Origin: Glossina fuscipes
Taxonomy: Eukaryota > Arthropoda > Insecta > Diptera > Glossinidae
DNA length: 64,000 nt
NCBI RefSeq assembly: GCF_014805625.2
Contig: NW_024003747.1
Coordinates: forward strand, 409,409 to 473,408
Direction of reading: 5' to 3'
How positions within the stretch are numbered: position 1 is the first letter of the stretch; every line of letters starts with the position of its first letter. The notes beneath the pieces are model-generated. The model was not told the DNA's origin. It saw only the letters and a program-made list of their open reading frames with translations, and made no database searches. Both the position numbers and the translations under genes were made by a program. Shown one piece after another: positions 57,000-64,000 of the stretch.

Positions 57000-57300
57000 G
57001 CGAATTTTTACATCATTCGAATAGTCGCCTCTTTATATTCGATAAAGCAAACAAACTAAATTCTTTAGTGGATAATGGTAAAGAAATTTCTGTGCTAGCA
57101 CTTAGCAGATTTAAAAGATATAAACATTCGTCTGAAGCTCTTCCAATAGCAGCTAACAGTTCAACCATCTCTTTCTTTTTCATCTCGATCGGCGTCGGGA
57201 GTTTCCTTTTGCTTTTACACTAGTCGATTTACCCAAATCGATAATTGGTGCAGACTTCTTATATAAATATAGTTTCTTAATCGATGTTTGGTCGAGCCAC
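57000..57300 (+). pseudogene. gypsy-type aspartic protease remnant, catalytic triad mutated
   Basis: Frames read RLFIFDKANKLNSLVDNGKE then ISVLALSRFKRYKHS, and later RREFPFAFTLVDLPKSIIGA-DFLYKYSFLIDV. The last block is the conserved 'P-I-I-G-A-D-F-L' end of these proteases. The active site reads D-N-G (57071-57079) instead of D-T-G or D-S-G, so even without the frameshifts it should not cleave. Confidence 0.72.
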
Positions 57301-57404
57301 TCGCTGACTTACTAGTTAAAGCCGCCTCTTTTACTACTACTTAATCATTACCGAAACAATTTTCCGTGGACATATTGTATCCTCCTTAAAGAATTCCCTT
57401 CTTT

Positions 57405-58150
57405 ATTTTAGGAACCAGCCTACAACAAACCCATTAAACATTCAACTGCCTTTAGAGTTACAATAGAAGGATTACTACCTTTCTCTAGGCCTACAAGACT
57501 AGATCCATTAAATACGAAAATCGCAGAAGGTGGATTTGGATTTGTTATTACGTCTCGTAGTCTCCAAACTCTCCTTGTGGTTCGCGACTTCCTAAAATGG
57601 AAGCCAACGTTTGGCTACCATGTGGATACTTGAGGAAATTTAATATGGTTACGATGGCAGATTCACAAAACCGATGTTACAACCGCTTTCGGTATGGACA
57701 AATTCCTTCTGGTGCCTTTCGGCCCTCGAAATTCTAGACAAACTTTTGAGCGTTTTATAAATGAAGTATTATATGGCTCGCCCATATAGATGATGTTTTC
57801 ATTGCAAGTTCTATATTGAATATTTAAGACCAGATTGCTCTTAATCAACTATATAATGGGAAAACAGAGTTCTTATTTTTCTTTTCTAAAAAGTTATCAA
57901 TTGACACAAAATATAGTGCATTCGACAGAGAGTAATTTCTGCTGATATTTTCAACACTTCTTAGAAGGACCAGAAGTTACAGTTTACACCGACCAAAAAC
58001 TACTAACAACAACATTTCTCAAATCTAAAACACAAGGAAGCCCTAGACAGATTAGACATGTACAAAATATTGCTCAATTCATATCAAATGTGTAATATAT
58101 CTGAGGCAAAGCCAAAATAGTAGTTTATCACGCGCTTACGAAACTAGCGC
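57405..58150 (+). pseudogene. gypsy-type RT and RNase H remnant
   Basis: RT starts near 57417 with AYNKPIKHSTAFRVTIEG and LPFSRPTRLDPLNTKIAEGG. DVTTAFGMDKFLLVPFGPRN and RQTFERFINEVLYG lie at 57672-57775, and a shifted HIDDVFIASS near 57783-57813 is the catalytic box with both Asp present. RNase H is reduced to TVYTDQKLLTT near 57990. The RT centre is shortened, with the region between FDY-like text and the DVTTAFG block incomplete. Confidence 0.72.
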
Positions 58151-58329
58151 TATCAGCGAAATTGATTTAAACCTTAAAGCACTCATGAACAAGAAGATCT
58201 CGGGATTAAATGGCATTTAAGTCAACCTGTACATAACTCATTAAATTTAGAACTAATAAAAATATCATTTCTTAACTTGGAAATTTAATGCGAAAAAAAT
58301 CAATCCAATCCAATTGTTTCATGCACTAT

Positions 58330-58690
58330 GGGATAATTAGTGTTCGAGAAATTACGTAACATTTCTCAACCAGGAACAAGAGTTGCACGTAGATTAATTA
58401 CAGAACGTTATATTTGGCAAAAGATGAACAAAGACATTCATCTTTAGTCATCTCAACCTAATACATGCCAAAAAGCTACACTTGAACACACCAAGCTTCC
58501 AATTAGCAAAATCCGCATTTCCAAAGTTCGTTTGGAACACATACACTTAGACGTAGTTGGCCCGCTTCTCCAATCTAAAAGACATTCCTATACACTAGCT
58601 ACTACAGCTATACAGATCAAGGTCGACAATTCACATCTCAAATGTATTCAGAATTGGCCAAATTTTGTGGTTCACATAAAATTAATGCTT
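58330..58690 (+). pseudogene. gypsy-type integrase remnant
   Basis: LRNISQPGTRVARRLITERY with IWQKMNKDIHL (58345-58445), then SSQPNTCQKATLEHTKLPIS, KVRLEHIHLDVVGPLLQSKR and HSYTLATTA reach 58600. In another frame DQGRQFTSQMYSELAKFCGS (58618-58675) is the second catalytic Asp region. The zinc-binding CxxC is partly lost (PNTC). A short direct repeat of ATATAGCCAATTAG lies further on, at 58799 and 58830. Confidence 0.72.
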
Positions 58691-59165
58691 CGGTAGACTA
58701 ACAATCGAAAGCAACCCATTGTTCAACACAATATCAACGATTGGTACGATGAACAACCAATAGTCCTTTTAGGTGTATACATTCAAAGAGGACCTAAGAT
58801 ATAGCCAATTAGCCAATTAGTACCAACATATAGCCAATTAGCAGTTGCTTAAAATATCCGCTTACGAAATGATTTAGTCGTTTTAAATCCCAATCCTCGC
58901 TGAAATGTCACCTTAACAGAAATTAAACAATTTTTTTCAAAACATAAGTTCATATTATGACAGTATCGATGATAGTATTTATATTCCATGAGATTTAAAA
59001 ATTTGCAAATACGTCTTAAAGTTATCAATAAAGAACCACCTCGCGACGGAGCCTATAAAGTACTTTGCCCTGACATCAAAATATTTAAAGTCGATATCAG
59101 CGGAACTGTTCAGTCAATACCTATTACTAGGGATAGAGGATGCAATTGTAGAAAACAACGATAAT

Positions 59166-62100
59166 TTTCAAGACTGCACTGACTTTCAAAACACTCCAAC
59201 TAATCTCAAAAAAAGTATTACCTTTAGTTTATTATAAAATTTCTGGAAGGGGTAGTATTGTAGTAGTTTTCCACCTAGCTAAGTTGTATAACAGTTACTC
59301 TTATACAATATTGTTGATTATGCTATTGATTTAAATGTATACTTTCATTATCAATGTTTGAAAAAATTTTGGATTTTGAATTGTAAAACACCGGTTATCA
59401 ATATATAAAAAAATAAATTTTAAAAATAAATTTAATAATTAAAATAATTTAAACTTGAACCACAATACCTTCTACTGATGAAAACTATTTACCTTCATTT
59501 AACACTTTTGCAATTCAGGCGAAAACTTTCATAGTAACAATCGAAGCATCTAACTTAACTGATGATATTAACAGCTTTCTCTTTCTCCAACAATTGCTGC
59601 AGCAATTGCTTTCAGCATACCAATTGCAATGGGTTCACAAAACTTAGAGCTGATCGACTGATAGTTTAGAAGCCCCCATTAAAGATCGACTAAAGATAAT
59701 GCGTGTACTCAGTTTATTACAACCGCTTGCAACCTAAAGAAAAGATGGGCATTTTGAAACTCCCTTACTTTGGAAGTCTGACTTGTTAAATTTGCCTGAC
59801 AGCTTCAAAGCGGCTGTAAAACATCTAAAATGCATTCAGCAAAAAGTAATGTAAATTTAATTAATAAGTTTACCACTAAAGGTTGTTTTCGTAAGTTGCT
59901 ACTGAACGAAATCAAGTGTGGTAGCAAAAGAAGGTACAAATTTTTATTAAAGGGATCTGCTGTACTAGCATGGTGACCTGCCCTTTTGTTATCATTTGCT
60001 TAAAAATCGGTTGCTGCCTGCGGAGACATTGAAGACGGGTTTCACCAATAATTTATTCGATCAGAAGATTAACATTGCCAACGTCTTTAATGGACTGGTT
60101 CCGATAAAAACAAATAAACAAAACTAAGTTTTAGTAATGGACGTAATAATTTATGGGGCTTTATATGCTCGTATTATCTCATAATATATTAAAAATTTAA
60201 GTACAACCCGATTTGCAGATGCTCTTGTTGCGGCGATCAGAGTAATTAAACATGCGTCATGTGAGCGGCCTTTTGGATTCGGTTGACGCTCCAGAAGCAG
60301 AAGAAGGTGTGCAAGATGTGTTCAACATTCGAAATTAAATCTCTGAGAATTGGGCCCGCACGCTACGAGCCACTACTTGTGTATTTCACTTTATAAAAAG
60401 CAGCCAAACAAAAAGTGTACAAAAAGAGGAATAATTAGGTTTCATAATACCTGCTTTAAATAACGTGCAGATCAAGGTGGTTTGAAAGAAAAAAATAAAA
60501 AAATAAATAAGGGGCTTTTGTGAGGAAGATTTAGTTGACTCTTCTTTACCACGTAATGTTTGGCCGTGAGGTACAATACCTGAAACGAGAATACAGAAAA
60601 TGGGCCGGTGAAAAGCGTTAAGCTGATTACTATATACCGAACTTCAGAAAGGCTTGCAGCAAAACTAGCGATTTTGGACGTCGCTTACCAAAAGAAGCGT
60701 GCCAGCGGAGACCCCTCTAGCCGTATTGTGATGGGAATATTGCCACTGACAAAACCTTACAGTAAATACATCGATCACTTTTCAACATGGCTAATGCCAC
60801 CACGTTAATGTTAAGCCATCATCTTCTTATGTTGGCGGCACCTGGTTGCGCCTTGAAATACATGAATGACGTCATTCGCTGCCTAAATAAAAAGTAATAA
60901 GTGAGACGTAAGAAAGAAGAATTTTAATGTATTAATTACATTCGTTGTTTATCGTTAAGTATTTTAATTGTAATCGTGGGTAATACGTTGCTTCTAAATG
61001 AACCCTATGAAATTATGGAACGGATTTCATAATAAAACAACAGCATCCGAAATAAAATTGTGCGTTCCATTTTACTGGAATTCATTGCCTTGTTGATGTG
61101 CTAAAATTATTATTAGTACAATCTTATTATTATTAAAGTGCTGAATATAAACGAAACAGAGAAAAGAACAGTAGACAAGATGATTAATATGTAATTAAAC
61201 ATATTGAAAATTTGGTTTAATTGACTCACGAAAATAAATTTCATAAAAATACAAAACAACTGAATATATTATCGTGATCCAAATTTCCCACAACTAAGTT
61301 TTACGCTGCATTGCTGCTATGCTACACCATTTTTCATCACAAATTAAACCTTTTTATTAAAGAGCTTGTTATTCAGGAGAACTCTAATATGGTAAGGCGT
61401 CCAAAGAATAGGTTCATGTGGTCCAACTTTTATTCAGCTTATTTTTATGTCAAATTAATAATGTGGACAAATTTTCATTATAAAATATTTACAAGTAGAC
61501 ATGTTTGGCATGACAATCCTTTTATGTGATGATTTCTAAGAAATGAACCTGTCAGATCCATAGTTGGTACAGTTAAGATTTATCTCAAAAGACTATTAAA
61601 GGTCGATTTTTATCACAAAATAAAAAAGAAGTAGGTTTAAGTCAGACTGAAGCAACTGTGACCATTCTAAGAAAGTAATATATAGAAAGTCTACAACTTC
61701 ATTTGCGTATACCGGGAGCCAGTTGCGTTATAAGAAGAATCAAGGGAGATATATAATGACAACATTTGCGCTGACAAAGACATGGTTAATGAAATAAAAT
61801 TTGAATAGAGCGGTTTGCGCTCTGTTTATTAAACGGCATGCTATCCACACCATCAAGTATGAAAGAGATCCAATTGATACAAGTTTGAGAAATTATAATT
61901 AACGTTAATAAAGATTTTACTTCAATTTACATAAATAACATTTGAGTAATTATTTTCGAAGAATTCTAGGAGATTCGTCAGCATAAATCAATGCCGGGCA
62001 CGTCGGGCGACAAATTGTTCACAGACCAACGACTTATTCCAATAACTTAAGTCGGGCATTGTTATGCCTACTCAATTTTTTGTGATGTATTTACTATCAG

Positions 62101-64000
62101 TTTTTAAGGAAAGATAATGTAATTATTTCTCCATAAAAATGGGAAGACGCCACAGTATATATGGATTATTAGTAAAGATTGTCAATGTACAGGGAGGGAT
62201 GCGAAATTCCACCCAGCGCAAATAAACATTGAAGGGATTTCGAGCTATAAAGTCTCTAAATACGATATGAAAGTATACTTTATAACTTTTAGTCATTAGA
62301 AGTAATAAGTGATAATTATTTGTGAAATTTCGTTAAAAAACAGATCATTTCTGAAGAATCGTTGTCTCTGTAATATAGGACAGATGAAAACTTCATCACC
62401 CTTTCATTAAATTAATCAGCTGGGAAACGCTAACGGCCTCGTATCTGGTGCATATCTACTGTAATAATCAAGTACCAGTTCAATTCTTGACAAAAAAAGG
62501 ATTTCTTTTATTAATAAAAAATGTTTAAATTTCTAAAAAAAAAATCGCTCCTATTTCTGTAGATAATGTAATTTTAAACACATACAGTAAAAAATTTGGA
62601 CGAGAAAAAGAAATATTGATTGGTATTTGAATATATTCTTTGTTATTTTTTATATTTTAGGTCCATAAAACTGCCATTTCAAGTTCAAATATTCTTTTTC
62701 GATCTCGTTCTGAGACGATTTTTTTCGAAAATGTCTGTTTTGCTATATCCGTCAAAGAAGGCATGGCACGAATTATACGTGATATGTTGCGTGATGGTGG
62801 AAGTATAGCTGAATTCATGGCAAACTCTAAAAACTGCGGTTAAAGTTTTTAATTTGTCGGGAAAAAGCAATGGAAGGTTCGGAATCACACGCAGCCTCAT
62901 ATCTACTTGAAAGTTATATTAATGAAGCTATATTAACGTGTTTTTTTTGGCATTGAGGTTGAAAGAACACTTCCCAAAGATGTCCGTTAGTACATTAAAA
63001 GTAGCTCAAAATTTTCAAGCAAACATTTTTGCAGGTAATGGATTTTTTTCACGTGTTCTAGAAGATTCAAAGCATCTATTAGGTAAAGAAAAATTAATTT
63101 TTTGAAAAATTTACAATGGTTTAACACCTTATGACCAGCAAAATCTCAATCAATGAACTGATTGACAAGAACGGTTTGAAAAACATATTAAAATTCCAGT
63201 GATGATGGGTTATCAAAAGGTAACGTAGTTCTCTTACTTGTTTTTTAAACAGTAGGAACGTCAATGAGTAGATTGCAACGTTTCTTATCGTCTAACATTT
63301 TAGGATTATGTAGCTTTTACAAAAAAGTTCTTTGGCAAATTTATTTTAAAAGAATAAATTTCTGCAGTTTGCTTTACCAAATCTGTTCTGTAATTTTTCT
63401 ATAGCAAAAGTCCTTGTAAACGCGCTACAATTTTGTTTAGGCGGAATTTCCTGTTACAAAAAGTAAGTTTTCACATTTACAACATTATGGGTGTTGATTA
63501 AATGATTTGTTTTAATTTTTTATTTTAATCACATAGCATATTAATTATATATAATATTAATGCAATAGCTAGATAAACCAAGAAAAACACGCCTTATGTC
63601 CGAAATAGCACGAGTCTACTATCCACGAAAATCTACAAATAAACTGAAAAGGAAATGAAATGCATTTGTAGTTTTAGAAAATGGAAGAAAAATAATAATT
63701 AAATTTGTTACAAAATAAACAACTACAAAAATTTTGAAACCTTAAAAATGTGTCCGCAAAACCAACAAACACAAACAGGCATTATAATCAATACATGTAC
63801 TATTGAGCACATCCATACAATACATGTCATGAAAATATAACAGACCTACAGGGTATTACTTTAAAACTTACAGCATATGATATATACATGGCAAAAAAAA
63901 AAAAAAAAAATGTATTCTACAAACCTTTAAATATGCTATGTTAGTGCTTATGTAAATATATTATTTGGTTCCAGATTGAGCAATCATGTTCTAAGATAGG
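59166..64000. other. no gene supported; scattered decayed frames
   Basis: AT-rich. A frame at 60608-60808 contains KLITIYRTSERLAAKLAIL, faintly like the C-terminal 'R..SAYRTVS..A' part of R1-type ORF2 proteins. A frame at 62950-63105 reads LRLKEHFPKMSVSTLKVAQN and FFSRVLEDSKHLLGKEKL without a known match. An A-run of 18 lies at 63893-63910. None of these is strong enough for a gene call. Confidence 0.4.

Larger units (their letters stand above)
56900..59165 (+). mobile_element. Ty3/gypsy-type element, plus strand, heavily broken
   Basis: Protease, RT, RNase H and integrase blocks follow in order from about 56990 to 58680, with a region beyond to about 59160 that may be the integrase C-terminus (VINKEPPRDGAYKVL near 59020). 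The wording ('PIIGADFL', 'RLDPLNTKIA', 'TRRLITERYIW') is that of the gypsy branch often co-opted or found in arthropods, different from the elements at 1.3 and 4.7 kb. A frame at 56566-56748 may belong to its gag. Stops occur every few dozen codons. Terminal repeats were not identified. Confidence 0.78.

Noticed and set aside
60608..60808. R1-type ORF2 C-terminus
   Set aside because: Only a faint phrase (YRTSERLAA) supports it; too weak to annotate.
63893..63910. Run of 18 A as a retroposon tail
   Set aside because: No gene or element body is recognisable on the 5' side and no target duplication was found.

Overview
The window looks like an AT-rich, intron-containing, repeat-laden nuclear segment of a dipteran fly. 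The evidence is one host gene with very short introns and a protein close to Drosophila Liquid facets (epsin), surrounded by decayed elements of types common in flies (mariner, I, CR1/Jockey-like, R1-like, several Ty3/gypsy lineages). A higher fly, possibly a tephritid, is my guess; the window alone cannot prove the genus.

Layout. 1-474: 3' part of a mariner. About 1.3-3.6 kb (+): gypsy/errantivirus-like pol, badly broken. About 4.7-9.9 kb (-): a GC-richer, more complete but dead Ty3/gypsy element (gag, protease, RT, RNase H, integrase). 10.8-13.1 kb: tandem duplications followed by a dense run of hairpins that I cannot assign. 15.4-16.0 kb: an RNase H fragment and a small palindromic minisatellite. 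16.5-20.3 kb (+): CR1/Jockey-type element A (ORF1 with a PHD-like finger, endonuclease, RT). 20.3-28.5 kb: AT-rich DNA with no gene I can support. 28.56-33.73 kb (+): an almost complete I-type non-LTR retrotransposon ending in (TAA)5, with few lesions. 35.6-38.7 kb: a second CR1-type element split by a nearly full-length mariner with an open 342-residue transposase. 39.2-39.5 kb: an R1-like RT scrap. 41.97-44.12 kb (-): the epsin gene lqf, six coding exons. 48.83-49.21 kb (-): a short deleted mariner. 49.6-52.3 kb (-), 54.2-54.45 kb (-) and 54.9-56.4 kb (+): further CR1-type family A copies. 56.9-59.2 kb (+): another dead gypsy element. The rest to 64 kb holds nothing I can name.

The only gene with a clear cellular role is lqf, an endocytic adaptor (ENTH membrane-binding domain, ubiquitin-interacting motifs, clathrin box, DPW and NPF motifs). 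Everything else recognisable is transposon-derived. The most interesting points are a stop-free, frame-keeping 57-base intron in lqf, the open mariner transposase nested in an older element, the well-preserved I element, and the hairpin cluster near 12.4-13.1 kb. I saw no convincing previously undescribed molecular system.
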